A stretch of DNA of 64,000 bases from JBHELB01 sp041859045 (GTDB taxonomy: Bacteria > Hydrogenedentota > Hydrogenedentia > Hydrogenedentales > SLHB01): contig JBHELB010000060.1 in assembly GCA_041859045.1 (NCBI GenBank), positions 1 to 64,000 on the forward strand. The letters run 5' to 3'. The translations under genes and the position numbers were made by a program. Position 1 is the first letter of the stretch. Every line of letters starts with the position of its first letter. Shown piece after piece: positions 1 through 8,996 of this stretch. A model generated the notes under the pieces. The model was not told where the DNA came from, made no database searches, and was given only the letters and a program-made list of their open reading frames with translations.

Positions 1-64
1 GGTCCGCTTGCCGGTAGCGTTTGCGGTAACTCGCTAGACTTGCCAAGGCGCGTTCTCCTGCCAT
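1..64 (-). CDS. 5' end of an unidentified protein, cut by the window edge
   Basis: An ATG at 64 on the minus strand opens a frame of 21 codons without a stop that runs off the left edge. It is preceded by a GGAGGG SD about 7 nt upstream. The N-terminus begins MAGERALASLASYRKRYR, basic and without a signal peptide. It is divergent from pgsA, so the 138-nt spacer would carry both promoters. Too short for a family call; it may not be a gene. Confidence 0.35.
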   Translation of the reverse strand, partial: MAGERALASLASYRKRYRQAD

Positions 65-73
65 GTTGCGGCC

Positions 74-137
74 CTCCCCCGGTAAGATCGCAAATGGCGC
101 GACAACTTCTCCCCCGGTAAGATTTTAAACGGCGCGA
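74..137. repeat. tandem 29-nt direct repeat, 35-nt period
   Basis: Two copies (74-102 and 109-137) both start CTCCCCCGGTAAGAT and end GGCGCGA, differing at about 4 of 29 positions. They lie in the spacer between the putative leftward partial gene and pgsA. Position and spacing fit a regulator-binding site or a remnant of local duplication. Confidence 0.6.
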
Positions 138-148
138 TTCGCTTTGTA

Positions 149-176
149 TTCACAAGACGCTCGGTTTTGATACAAT
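149..176 (+). promoter_or_regulatory. candidate sigma70-type promoter of pgsA
   Basis: TTCACA (149-154) and TACAAT (171-176) are separated by 16 nt and lie 26 nt upstream of the pgsA ATG. Immediately downstream of the tandem repeat at 74-137. Candidate only; the -35 matches weakly. Confidence 0.35.
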
Positions 177-202
177 GGGCCAAAATTGGGGTGTATTAGC
201 GC

Positions 203-799
203 ATGAATCTTGCAAATCAGTTAACGACCGCCCGCATGGCGATGGTCCCGGTTTTTGTGGTGTTGATGGCCACGAATCACGTGGCCGGTTTTCTCGCGGC
301 GTACGTGGTGTTCACCGTGGCCACGATTACCGACTACTACGACGGAAAGATCGCGCGCGCGCGCAATCAGATCACGAATTTCGGCAAGTTGCTTGACCCA
401 GTGGCCGACAAGGTGTTGCTGACGGCGGCATTTGTGACGATGATGGAAGTGCCTGAACTGCGGGTGCCGGCGTGGACGGTGGTGGTGATACTCGCGCGCG
501 AATTTTTGATTACTGGCGCGCGGTCCTTGGCGGCCAGCGGGGGCATCGTGATCGCGGCGAACCGCTACGGGAAAACCAAAGCGGTCCTGCAGATGGTGTA
601 TGTCTTCGTGTTCCTGTTGCTGGTGGTGGTGGAGCGGGGGCTCGTGTTGTACGCGCCCGCGGCGGGTGAGCTTTTCGGAAAGATTCTGGCGCCCGCAAGC
701 CTGGCGGCAATCGTGATTGTGGCGTTGTACACCGTGTACTCCGGCGTGCAGTTCGCGCGGCTCAACTGGCGCGCCTTGAGTCTGGGGAGTTCGACATGA
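203..799 (+). CDS. pgsA: CDP-diacylglycerol--glycerol-3-phosphate 3-phosphatidyltransferase
   Basis: Membrane enzyme that makes phosphatidylglycerophosphate from CDP-diacylglycerol and glycerol-3-phosphate, the committed step to phosphatidylglycerol. The CDP-alcohol phosphotransferase signature is complete: D44, D47-G48, A51-R52, G61, D65 and D69 in the pattern DxxDGxxAR...GxxxDxxxD. Several hydrophobic segments follow. At 198 aa it has the normal family length. It ends in a 4-nt ATGA overlap with alr, so the two are probably co-translated. Confidence 0.93.
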   Translation: MNLANQLTTARMAMVPVFVVLMATNHVAGFLAAYVVFTVATITDYYDGKIARARNQITNFGKLLDPVADKVLLTAAFVTMMEVPELRVPAWTVVVILAREFLITGARSLAASGGIVIAANRYGKTKAVLQMVYVFVFLLLVVVERGLVLYAPAAGELFGKILAPASLAAIVIVALYTVYSGVQFARLNWRALSLGSST

Positions 800-1923
800 C
801 GCAAAGTCCGTCGCAAGCGATAATCGATCTCGACGCCTACGCACACAACCTCGGGGTTCTGCGCGGGATGACGCCGAAAGAGTGCGCTATTCTCGGCGTG
901 GTCAAGGCCGATGCCTACGGCTTGGGCGCGGTGCCCATTGCGCGGCGCGCGTTGCGCGAAGGCATTGGCATGTTGGGCGTGGCCACAACCGACGAAGCGG
1001 CCGAACTCCGGAACGCAGGCATCACGGCGCCCATCTTTGTCATGATGCAACCCCTCGAAGCGGCCCTGCCTGCGATTGTCGAGCACAATCTGCGCGTGGC
1101 GGTGGGCGATCTCGCGTGCGCGGAGCACTTGGGCGAACTGGCCCGCCGCGCAAACAAGGTCGTCCCGATTCACTGCAAGATCGACACCGGGATGGGACGC
1201 CAGGGGTTTCTCGTCGACGACGCGATCAAGGCACTGCTGCATATCACGCGCATTTCGCACGTGGACATCGAAGGTATCCTCACCCATTTTGCGGTGGCGG
1301 ATGAACCGAACGATCTCTTCACGACCCAGCAGATTCGCGCGTTCCGTCAGTTGTTGAATCAGTTGGACAAGGAAGGCGTGCCCTATGAAATGGCCCATGC
1401 GGCCAACAGCGCGGCGCTCATCAATTTCCCTTCCAGCACCTTCGACATGGTGCGTCCGGGGTTGGCGGCGTTCGGCGTCTGGCCCACGGATCCTGCGCCC
1501 GAAATAACGCCGTTGCGCCCAGTATTGCGCTGGGAATCGCGCCTTTCGCAGGTCAAGGCACTGCCGCAAGGACACAGCATTGGGTACGGGCGGTTGTTCA
1601 TCGCGCCGGGGCCGATGAAGGCCGCGGTGGTCCCCGTGGGATACGCCGACGGCTACCGCCACAACCTCGTGAACCGCGCGCACGTGTTGGTGCGGGGCAT
1701 GCGTTGCCCGGTGCGCGGCAATATCTCGATGGATCAAATCGTGGTGGACGTGACCAACGTTCCCGGAGCCGTCACGGGAGACAAGGTGACATTAATCGGC
1801 CGCGAGGGCGACCAACAGATCACAGTCGACGAGATGGCGCGTTGGGCAGAGACCATCCCCTATGAGATCATGACGGGGTTGGGCAAACGCGTTGAGCGCG
1901 TCTACGTCGGAACGGCGTCGTAA
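796..1923 (+). CDS. alr: alanine racemase
   Basis: PLP enzyme that interconverts L- and D-alanine for peptidoglycan. The PLP lysine is K37 in VVKADAYGLG. The C-terminal domain keeps SIGYGRLF (catalytic Tyr region) and the RGNISMDQ block. 375 aa is typical. The start overlaps the pgsA stop by 4 nt and the stop overlaps the next gene by 1 nt, giving a tight three-gene unit linked to envelope synthesis. Confidence 0.95.
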   Translation: MTQSPSQAIIDLDAYAHNLGVLRGMTPKECAILGVVKADAYGLGAVPIARRALREGIGMLGVATTDEAAELRNAGITAPIFVMMQPLEAALPAIVEHNLRVAVGDLACAEHLGELARRANKVVPIHCKIDTGMGRQGFLVDDAIKALLHITRISHVDIEGILTHFAVADEPNDLFTTQQIRAFRQLLNQLDKEGVPYEMAHAANSAALINFPSSTFDMVRPGLAAFGVWPTDPAPEITPLRPVLRWESRLSQVKALPQGHSIGYGRLFIAPGPMKAAVVPVGYADGYRHNLVNRAHVLVRGMRCPVRGNISMDQIVVDVTNVPGAVTGDKVTLIGREGDQQITVDEMARWAETIPYEIMTGLGKRVERVYVGTAS

Positions 1924-2444
1924 TGCCGCACTACTTCGTCGACGGCTACAACATCATTCACTCCTGCCACCGGCTGCGTCCGCTGCTGGGCGACAGCATC
2001 GAGCGGGCCCGCGACGCCCTGGTGGAGCGGATCGCCGCGTTCTGCGCGATGATGGGCGATCGCGTGACGCTCGTGTTTGACGGCCGTGACCGGGGACGTT
2101 TCGTGCATCCCGCCCTCGGCGGCGATACCTTCGAGATTCTCTACACCTCCGGCGAGCAGTCCGCCGACGCGCTTATCGAGCGCACGGTCTACAATCATCC
2201 CAATCGCCGCGACGTTGTCGTTGTCACCGGTGACCAAGGCATCCGCCAGCTCTGCCGCGGGCTCGGCGCGTTGGTGATGGGACCGGAGAACTTCATCGAG
2301 TCCATGGACGGTGCCACGAAAAGCGCGCGCGGCGTGATGCAACGCGTCGAGGAGCGCAGTGGCCCGATTCGCCTCGAAGATCGGCTCGATGACCGCACGC
2401 GCCGGGCGCTCGAAGCGCTCAGGAAGAAACTGGAGCAGAAGTAG
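1923..2444 (+). CDS. NYN-domain RNA nuclease-like protein (YacP/Rae1 family)
   Basis: Small soluble protein (173 aa) with the NYN/PIN-like fold of YacP. It has the N-terminal YFVDGYNIIH strand with its acidic Asp, TLVFDGRDRG, SADALIERTV and the VVVVTGDQGIR motif, supplying the usual acidic metal site. Rae1, the Bacillus member, cuts mRNA on the ribosome; that role is not demonstrated here. Its ATG uses the last A of the alr stop, so it is translationally coupled to alr. Confidence 0.8.
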   Translation: MPHYFVDGYNIIHSCHRLRPLLGDSIERARDALVERIAAFCAMMGDRVTLVFDGRDRGRFVHPALGGDTFEILYTSGEQSADALIERTVYNHPNRRDVVVVTGDQGIRQLCRGLGALVMGPENFIESMDGATKSARGVMQRVEERSGPIRLEDRLDDRTRRALEALRKKLEQK

Positions 2445-2483
2445 CTCACTCTCCCGACGACACAGAACCGGGGCAAACAGCGT

Positions 2484-3608
2484 ATGAACATCCTGGTGCT
2501 CAACTACGAGTATCCGCCGCTGGGCGGCGGCGCGGCCCCGGTATGCCGCGATCTCGCGGAGTTCTACGCGCGCCACGGTCATCAGACCGAGGTCATCACA
2601 ATGGCCTTCCGCGGATTGCCGCGCCGGGAGGTAGTGAACGGCGTCGCGATTCGCCGCGTGTGGGCCTTGCGCAAACGCCAGGCGACGTGCGAAACCCCGG
2701 AGATGCTCAGCTACGTGGCGTCCGCGTTTCCCGGCGTACTGCGGCGGCTCTGGTCCGGGCGCTACGACGCGATTCACTGTCATTTCGTCGTGCCCACGGG
2801 CCTGCTTGCGTACGCGGCCACACGCTTCGCGCGCACCCCCTATATCGTCACCGTCCATGGCTCCGACATCCCAGGCTATAACCCCGAACGTTTCACCCGC
2901 GAGCACCAATACTTGCGCCCGGTGCTGCGCGTCATTCTCGGCGCGGCCGCCGCGATTACCGCGCCGTCGGAATTTATGCGCGGACTTGTGCGTGAGCATG
3001 TCGGCGAATTCCCCGTCGATGTGATTCCAAACGCCGTCGATTCCACGATGTTCACGCCGCGGCCCAAGCAACGCCGCATCCTCATGTCTGGCCGGCTCCT
3101 GGCGCGCAAGGGTTTCGCGGATGTGCTCGAAGCGCTGCGCGGACTCGACACGGATTACGAGGTGCATGTCGCGGGCGATGGACCGCAACGCGCGGCCCTC
3201 GAAGCGCTGGCGCGCGAATTGAACACGCGGGTGGTGTTTCACGGCTGGCTCGAACAACATTCGGCGCAGTGGCGCGAATTGTATGAGACCTCAAGCATCC
3301 TGTGCTTGGTATCGGAGATGGAAAACTCGCCGGTTTCGTTGCTCGAGGGAATGCTCGCGGGGATGGCGGTAGTGACCTCGAACGTCAGCGGGTGTCCGGA
3401 GATCGTCGGCGACGCGGGACTCACCGTTGCGCCGCACGATATCGCCGACATTCGCGCCGCACTGCATCGCCTTATCTCGGACGACGCATTCCGGGAAAAT
3501 CTTGCCCAGCGCGCCCGTCACAGGGCGCTTGCGCAATACAGCCTGGAACGCATCGGCGCGCGCTACCTGGAATTGCTGGAGTCCTGCGTCAAGAAAGCCC
3601 GTACCTAG
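2484..3608 (+). CDS. GT4-family glycosyltransferase
   Basis: GT-B fold retaining glycosyltransferase, 374 aa. The N-terminus has the glycine-rich NYEYPPLGGGAAP acceptor-side loop and VHGSDIP. The C-terminal Rossmann half has GRLLARKGF, GDGPQ and the E-x7-E donor motif in ENSPVSLLEGMLAG. No signal peptide or TM segment is seen, so it is cytosolic, probably acting on envelope glycans or glycolipids. Substrate cannot be told. It starts 39 nt after the NYN gene and converges on the LOG gene. Confidence 0.85.
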   Translation: MNILVLNYEYPPLGGGAAPVCRDLAEFYARHGHQTEVITMAFRGLPRREVVNGVAIRRVWALRKRQATCETPEMLSYVASAFPGVLRRLWSGRYDAIHCHFVVPTGLLAYAATRFARTPYIVTVHGSDIPGYNPERFTREHQYLRPVLRVILGAAAAITAPSEFMRGLVREHVGEFPVDVIPNAVDSTMFTPRPKQRRILMSGRLLARKGFADVLEALRGLDTDYEVHVAGDGPQRAALEALARELNTRVVFHGWLEQHSAQWRELYETSSILCLVSEMENSPVSLLEGMLAGMAVVTSNVSGCPEIVGDAGLTVAPHDIADIRAALHRLISDDAFRENLAQRARHRALAQYSLERIGARYLELLESCVKKART

Positions 3609-3665
3609 CGCCTTTTCAGAAATGGCGCGAGTTGAGCTGGAAAAGTGGCGACACCTTTTGGGGAA

Positions 3666-4520
3666 TTACAGCGACAACTGGTCTCGGTGGTTGTTGGGCC
3701 GGAGGTACAGCCGCGTCAACTCCTCCGTGAGGTAGTCGAAGGCTTCATCCACCGTGTCGCAGACGCGGAAGAGCAGCGTGTCTTCCGCCGAGATCATTCC
3801 CCACTCCACGAGCGCGTCGAGGTTCAGTACTTTGTGCCAATAGTCGCGTCCGTAGATTACCACCGGGATGCGCTTGTGCGTCTTGTTCGTCTGCAATAGC
3901 GTCAGCACTTCAAATAGTTCGTCCAGCGTGCCGAAGCCGCCGGGAAACGCCACGAGCGCCTTGGAGAGGTACACGAACCAAAACTTGCGAATAAAAAAGT
4001 AGTGGAACTCGAACGCGAGATCGGAGGACTGATAGGGGTTCGGCACTTGCTCCATGGGCAGACTGATGTTGAGGCTGAGCGACTGCCCGCCCGCGCGCAC
4101 CGCGCCGCGGTTCGCGGCCTCCATGATTCCCGGTCCGCCGCCGGAGCAAATGTAGAAGCGGTAGCCGTTGTGCGGAAGCTCCATCGACCATCGCGTCAGA
4201 CGCTCGGCGAGCTCGGTGGCGTCCTCGTAGTAGCGCGCAAGCAGCGAATTGCGCCGCGCGACCGCCAGCCGGTTCGTATCCGTGGGATTCGCTTCCGCGG
4301 CGGCGAGTTCGGTCTGCGCGTCCTCTTTCGACGGAATCCGCGCCGAACCGAAGAACGCGATGGTGTCGCGCACGCCGAGCTTGCGCAGGCGGGCCTGCGG
4401 CTCGACAAACTCGCACAACACCCGGATGATCCGGGCGTCGGGACTGTTCAAGAACGACAGATTCTTGTACGCCTTCTCGGGGCGAAAGCCTTCCGGTGTC
4501 GTGTGCGGATCGTCGGCCAT
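3666..4520 (-). CDS. LOG-family (TIGR00730-type) nucleotide 5'-monophosphate phosphoribohydrolase-like protein
   Basis: Rossmann-fold protein of 284 aa carrying the LOG signature PGGFGTLDELFE, plus CSGGGPGIMEAANRGA and IAFFGSAR. Family members cleave cytokinin ribotides or nucleoside monophosphates. The N-terminal ~60 residues form a helical extension seen in the long subgroup. A GAGG SD lies 6 nt before the ATG. It begins 12 nt after dapL on the same strand, so it is probably the last gene of that leftward operon. Confidence 0.87.
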   Translation of the reverse strand: MADDPHTTPEGFRPEKAYKNLSFLNSPDARIIRVLCEFVEPQARLRKLGVRDTIAFFGSARIPSKEDAQTELAAAEANPTDTNRLAVARRNSLLARYYEDATELAERLTRWSMELPHNGYRFYICSGGGPGIMEAANRGAVRAGGQSLSLNISLPMEQVPNPYQSSDLAFEFHYFFIRKFWFVYLSKALVAFPGGFGTLDELFEVLTLLQTNKTHKRIPVVIYGRDYWHKVLNLDALVEWGMISAEDTLLFRVCDTVDEAFDYLTEELTRLYLRPNNHRDQLSL

Positions 4521-4532
4521 GAGAGACCTCGC

Positions 4533-5756
4533 TTACAGTTTCAGGTTGCGTTGAATGCTCTCGATGGCCCGCGCGACGTCGTCGGTGTGGCCGAAGGCGC
4601 TCAGGCGGAAGAAACCCTCGCCCTGCGGCCCGAAACCCGACCCCGGCGTGCCCACCACGTGCGCCTCGCTCAGCAGCTTATCGAAAAACTCCCACGAGCT
4701 CAGCCCCGCCGGCGTCTTGAGCCAGATATACGGCGCGTTCACGCCGCCATATACCGAAAGCCCAAGTTGTTGCAGTCCCTCGCGGATCATGCGCGCATTG
4801 TTCATGTAGTAGGCGATGACCTCGCGGCACTCGCGTTGGCCTTCGTTCGACAACGCCGCCACGCCGCCCGCCTGCACGATGTTCGACGCGCCGTTGAACA
4901 GCGTCGTCTGCCGCCGCAGCCAGAGCCGGTTCAACTTGCCCGGTTCGGCATTTTCGCACACGCACGCTTTCGGCACGATGCACCAGCCCAGGCGCACGCC
5001 GGTAAATCCGGCTTCTTTCGAAAAGCTGTTGATCTCGATCGCGCATTCCTTCGCGCCCTCGATTTCGAAGATCGAACGCGGCAACGACGGATCGGAGATG
5101 TAGGCGGCGTAGGCGGAATCGAAAATGATCACGGCCTTGTGTTCGCGCGCGTAATCGACAAACTGCTTGAGCTGCGCATGCGTGGCCACCGCGCCCGTCG
5201 GATTGTTCGGGCTGCACAGGTAAATGAGATCGACCTTACCCTTGGGCACTTCGGGGAAAAAGCCGTTCTCGACCGTGCAGGGCATGTACACAAAGCCCTC
5301 GTACTGCCCGCCCGACGCGCCGCGCGACCGCCCCGCGATCACGTTGCTGTCCACATATACGGGATAGGCCGGGTCCTGCACCGCCACCACGTTGTCCACG
5401 CCAAAAATCGACTGGATATTGCCCGAGTCCGGCTTCGCGCCGTCGCTGACAAAGAACTCGTCGGCGTCGAGCGACGCGCCATAGCCCTGATACCGCTTCA
5501 CCAGCGCTTCGCGCAGATCGAGATTGCCCTGTTCGTCGCCGTAGCCGGTGTAGGTATCGACGTTGGCGAGTTTCTCGACGCCCGAGTGCAGTCCGGCAAC
5601 GATCGTCGGCGTAAGCGGCTCGGTCGTGTTGCCGATGCCCAGCCGCATTACCGTAACGCCCGGATTCTTCGCCAAAAACTCGCGCGTGCGCTTGGCGATC
5701 TCGGGGAAAAGATATCCGGCCTGAAGTTTGTCATAGTTTGCGTTTGTCGTTGCCAT
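4533..5756 (-). CDS. dapL: LL-diaminopimelate aminotransferase
   Basis: PLP class-I aminotransferase converting tetrahydrodipicolinate directly to LL-DAP, bypassing DapD/C/E. Diagnostic blocks are LGIGNTTEPLTP, CSPNNPTG and the PLP-lysine segment EINSFSKEAGFTG (K247). 407 aa matches DapL. SD GAGG is 6 nt from ATG. The enzyme is known from plants, Chlamydiae, Verrucomicrobia-like lineages, spirochaetes and others, which helps taxonomic placement. It supplies lysine and peptidoglycan DAP. Confidence 0.95.
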   Translation of the reverse strand: MATTNANYDKLQAGYLFPEIAKRTREFLAKNPGVTVMRLGIGNTTEPLTPTIVAGLHSGVEKLANVDTYTGYGDEQGNLDLREALVKRYQGYGASLDADEFFVSDGAKPDSGNIQSIFGVDNVVAVQDPAYPVYVDSNVIAGRSRGASGGQYEGFVYMPCTVENGFFPEVPKGKVDLIYLCSPNNPTGAVATHAQLKQFVDYAREHKAVIIFDSAYAAYISDPSLPRSIFEIEGAKECAIEINSFSKEAGFTGVRLGWCIVPKACVCENAEPGKLNRLWLRRQTTLFNGASNIVQAGGVAALSNEGQRECREVIAYYMNNARMIREGLQQLGLSVYGGVNAPYIWLKTPAGLSSWEFFDKLLSEAHVVGTPGSGFGPQGEGFFRLSAFGHTDDVARAIESIQRNLKL

Positions 5757-5918
5757 GTGTCACCTCAATTCTCATCAATACCACCACCATGCCCACTCCG
5801 CGTGGACAAACAGTGAGCGCGCATCATAGCGCAATGCGGGGAAAGAGGCCAAATTCGCCGAGGTGCGGCCCATGAAGAACACCAAACCGCTACCGTGTTC
5901 CAAGGAATACCGTGGCCG

Positions 5919-6653
5919 CTAGAATGCGTCGAATGGATGATGGAGCGGTTCCCATACCAGCAAGACTGCGCCGTCGGGATGCCGCCGTACGACCAGTTCG
6001 TTGCCCTCTTCGAGCAGCGAATACTCCTGCACGTTGTCGTGCGCCATGACGGCGGGGCCGCGGGTGATCTGTATGGTCACCACGGTCTCCTCGGGAACGA
6101 TGAGGTGCGAGGTATGCTCGCTGGTGTTTTTGAATGCGATGCCGAGGCCGGTGTGAAAGACCCCGCGCGTGATCTGGTTGAAGTAGGCCGTACTGCCGAA
6201 CGGCGTACTCACGACAAAGCCGTCGCCGATGATCTCGCGGCCGTCGAGGTAAAGCGCGCCGTCGAGCGACAACGTGAACCGGACCGCGGAATTGATGTTG
6301 GCCATGTGCACGTTGAATTCGTTCATTGCAACGGCGCGCGTGACCTGTTCGCCTGCCGGGCCATGCACGAGCTTGCCTTCGAGTTTGAGGAAGTTGTTGC
6401 GGACGAGCCGCCCCTCCACAAGACGGCGGATGACTTCCTCCGGCGGATGGGGAATGCAACGGTTGCCGCGGCGGCTATTGCGAATCGGCACCTTCGGCAC
6501 GCCCGGCCAGTGCGCCTCGGCGGAAAGCAACGTGCCGTCGCCGCCATAGCAGATGACAACGTCGGGGTTTTCTTCGACGAGATCGAGCGAGGATTGCCCC
6601 CTCACCACGCCGCGCAGGGTTTCGACCTCGGCTCCGAACAGTAGTGTTCTCAT
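5919..6653 (-). CDS. nadK: NAD kinase (ATP-NAD kinase family)
   Basis: Makes NADP from NAD. The GGDGT phosphate-binding motif is at residues 37-41, followed by the NE-x-N-type region (MNEFNVHMAN) and the glycine-rich TPFGSTAY loop. I chose ATG 6653 (244 aa) because a GGGGTGA SD lies about 10 nt upstream and the gene then starts 22 nt after PilZ. The longer frame to 6746 would overlap PilZ by 71 nt and adds 31 residues without family character. Confidence 0.88.
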   Translation of the reverse strand: MRTLLFGAEVETLRGVVRGQSSLDLVEENPDVVICYGGDGTLLSAEAHWPGVPKVPIRNSRRGNRCIPHPPEEVIRRLVEGRLVRNNFLKLEGKLVHGPAGEQVTRAVAMNEFNVHMANINSAVRFTLSLDGALYLDGREIIGDGFVVSTPFGSTAYFNQITRGVFHTGLGIAFKNTSEHTSHLIVPEETVVTIQITRGPAVMAHDNVQEYSLLEEGNELVVRRHPDGAVLLVWEPLHHPFDAF

Positions 6654-6675
6654 GGGCTGGCGTTCACCCCGGGCC

Positions 6676-7044
6676 TCAGGGGGTCTCGGGCTCCTCGTCC
6701 AACAGATCGTGCTCGACGAACGCCACGATTGCTTCGCGGTCCTCATCCGTCAGGCGTGTGAACAAAATGGCGACCTTGAAATGGTCGTCGCCTTGTTCGT
6801 GAGGTTCGCAACGGACCACGACGCCTTCGCATTCGATACGGTGCGGGGTGTGGCGATGCGGCAGATCGAGCGCGATGCTCATGCGGGTCATCAAGGGAAT
6901 CGGACGTACGGTGTGACACAACACGCCCGTCGCGCTGATGTTGTCAATGTGATTCAGAACCCCGGGGCCGCCGCCGTCCACTTGCGCATGCAACGCGCGC
7001 CGGCTTCGAGGATACCGCCGTCTTTCTTCACCATTCGAGCGCAT
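6676..7044 (-). CDS. PilZ-domain c-di-GMP-binding protein
   Basis: Single-domain PilZ protein, 122 aa. Both c-di-GMP motifs are intact: RxxxR (R9-RYP-R13) and NxSxxG (N35-S37-G40). Start 7044 is chosen over 7068 because a GAGGGG SD sits 7 nt upstream of 7044 and none precedes 7068. With no attached enzymatic domain it is probably an adaptor that conveys c-di-GMP level to a partner protein. It sits between the SIMPL protein and NAD kinase genes in a leftward run. Confidence 0.85.
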   Translation of the reverse strand: MRSNGEERRRYPRSRRALHAQVDGGGPGVLNHIDNISATGVLCHTVRPIPLMTRMSIALDLPHRHTPHRIECEGVVVRCEPHEQGDDHFKVAILFTRLTDEDREAIVAFVEHDLLDEEPETP

Positions 7045-7116
7045 GTCTATTCCCCTCACACCCATCATCGTTGGTCATACTACCCCAGGTCCCGGGGGAT
7101 GTCAACGGCTCCAGGC

Positions 7117-7842
7117 TCACGGCGTCGCCGTGACGATGTAGACGACGCGGACCGTCGCCGTGCAGGTGATGCGGTGTAGGGAGGGAAGGGTTTCGCGGGC
7201 ATCGGCAGGCGGCGTATTCCATTTCACGGACTGAATGACGACGCGTTCCACCGCATTGACGCGCGTTTGCATGATCTCGGCCGCGCTGTCCGCCGCAGGA
7301 TAGGCGCGCTCCACCGCGTGCGCCACGGCGCTCTGGATGACCTTGTCCGGATCGGCCAGCCCATACACCGGCCCCGAAATCTCAGCGCCCAGGACCTTCG
7401 CCGCGCCGCGCAACTTGTCGCAGAGCAAGGCGACTTGCGCGCTGCCTTCGTCGCCCTGGGTAAAATCCGCCGCCGCGAAACGTACGCGCGCCGCTTGCTG
7501 CACCACCGCCAGGGCCGCATCGCGCACCGCCGCCGGTTCAACGATGATTTCCGCAGGCGTAAGCTCGATCGCTTCAAGCTCCTTCTTTACTGCATCGTCG
7601 AAGCCCTTCAGCGCCGCGACGGCCGCCGCGACGTTCGCGTCAGTGCGGGTACGGGTCAGCCAAAAATCGAGGTGATCGGGATTCGCCTCCGCGCTTCCTT
7701 CACCCTCGCTCTCCACGGTCACGGCGGCAGGAACGCGCGCGGCGGGCGTCTGCACCACGACCGAAGGCGTCTGCTGTACTTGAGCCCAGGCGCCTGTTCC
7801 CCAAAGCGCCACCACGGCCATTGCCACCATCCAACCGCGCAT
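7117..7842 (-). CDS. exported SIMPL (DUF541)-like protein
   Basis: 241 aa with a signal peptide (hydrophobic to residue 20, cleavage after A-W-A). The mature part opens with VTVESEGEGSAEANPDHLDF, the usual first strand of SIMPL domains, and ends ITCTATVRVVYIV, their usual last strand. SIMPL proteins are periplasmic or surface exposed with no settled function. A perfect AGGAGG SD is 7 nt before the ATG. First gene of the leftward set SIMPL-PilZ-nadK-dapL-LOG. Confidence 0.7.
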   Translation of the reverse strand: MRGWMVAMAVVALWGTGAWAQVQQTPSVVVQTPAARVPAAVTVESEGEGSAEANPDHLDFWLTRTRTDANVAAAVAALKGFDDAVKKELEAIELTPAEIIVEPAAVRDAALAVVQQAARVRFAAADFTQGDEGSAQVALLCDKLRGAAKVLGAEISGPVYGLADPDKVIQSAVAHAVERAYPAADSAAEIMQTRVNAVERVVIQSVKWNTPPADARETLPSLHRITCTATVRVVYIVTATP

Positions 7843-7915
7843 CGTGCTGCCTCCTATAATGCCGCCATCTGCGGCTACGCCCTAGTGTACCGCAGCGGCG
7901 GCGGGAAGAAAACGC

Positions 7916-8764
7916 CTACTTCAGGCGCTTCAACCGGTCTTCGACCTCACCCGCGAAACGTGCGATGAATCCCTGAACAAAGTCCGCGGGATCGATCGCA
8001 TCGTCCTGCAACAACGGCGTTAGGTCCATCGCGAAACTGCATCCCGTGGTCGCGTCGGTGCCGTGCGAGGCGTGATACGTGGCGTGCGCGCGGCGGCGGC
8101 CAAGGGTCGCCAGGTCATAGCGCTTGCCCCCGGCGATTTGCGAATCGAACACGCCCAACAGCGCCGCTTGCAGGTTTTCATGACGGGAGTAATCGAAAGC
8201 CACCTTGTCTTCATCGCACATCCAATCGAGATCGCGCCAGACCTCGCCGCCATAAAGAGCCTTCGGGCGTTGCGCGGCGGGCAAACGCCGGATCGCCGCA
8301 ATGGTCCTTAGCGCCACGCCGACGTGGGTGTCGTGTTTGTCGGCGAGATTGTGCGTGTAGACGACTTCCGGGCGCATCGCATCGAGCAACGCGGCGATGT
8401 CGTCAACGGGTTGCTGGCATGCGCCGTCCTTGACGGCGGAACTCGGGTGATCAAGCATCGCCATCGCCGCATATTCGCCCACCGCCGCCGCTTTGCGCTG
8501 TTCCTTGAACCGAATGACGCGCATGTCTTCATCGTTGAAATCTTGATAGACCCCTGCTCGCGGAGAACCGCGCCCGTCCGTGACCACCACGCCCGAAAAC
8601 CAACGGTCCTCGCGCTGAAACGCCTGCAAGATGCCGTCGAACGCCATGATCTCTATGTCGTCCTGATGCGCCGCGATGGCCAGGTGCGTGGTGCGGGAGA
8701 GAGCTTGCGCTTCAGGCAGGCCGTCGGGGATGTATAGCTCGGCAGAGGTGCGTGAGAATTTCAT
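7916..8764 (-). CDS. PIG-L/LmbE-family zinc deacetylase
   Basis: 282 aa. Metal motif AHQDDIE (AHxDD type) near residue 33 and a second histidine cluster in THNLADKHDTHVGVA fit the N-acetylglucosaminyl deacetylase fold. Substrates in this family are N-acyl sugar conjugates, including mycothiol or bacillithiol precursors and GlcNAc-lipids. No signal peptide. GAGGAG SD 5 nt from ATG. Downstream of a ROK-like gene on the same strand, compatible with amino-sugar metabolism, but substrate is unknown. Confidence 0.83.
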   Translation of the reverse strand: MKFSRTSAELYIPDGLPEAQALSRTTHLAIAAHQDDIEIMAFDGILQAFQREDRWFSGVVVTDGRGSPRAGVYQDFNDEDMRVIRFKEQRKAAAVGEYAAMAMLDHPSSAVKDGACQQPVDDIAALLDAMRPEVVYTHNLADKHDTHVGVALRTIAAIRRLPAAQRPKALYGGEVWRDLDWMCDEDKVAFDYSRHENLQAALLGVFDSQIAGGKRYDLATLGRRRAHATYHASHGTDATTGCSFAMDLTPLLQDDAIDPADFVQGFIARFAGEVEDRLKRLK

Positions 8765-8810
8765 AAGCGCTCCTCACCAACGATACGTTGGCGTTTGTAT
8801 AGACGGAGAA

Positions 8811-8978
<168 letters not shown>

Positions 8979-8996
8979 CTCTTTCTTGCTCTTCTC

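Noticed and set aside
1902..3260. 452-aa open frame opposite the NYN and GT4 genes
   Set aside because: Spans two real genes and their spacer; low-complexity Arg/Ala/His composition.
3608..3628. GCGCC/GGCGC hairpin between convergent GT4 and LOG genes
   Set aside because: Only 5 bp and no T-run on either strand, so not accepted as a terminator.
4002..5816. 604-aa open frame on the plus strand opposite dapL and LOG
   Set aside because: Antisense shadow of two certain genes; Arg/His/Ala-rich translation without family motifs, a product of high GC at third positions.
5757..5918. Possible RNA gene in the dapL-nadK spacer
   Set aside because: Short and without tRNA-like or other recognisable folds.
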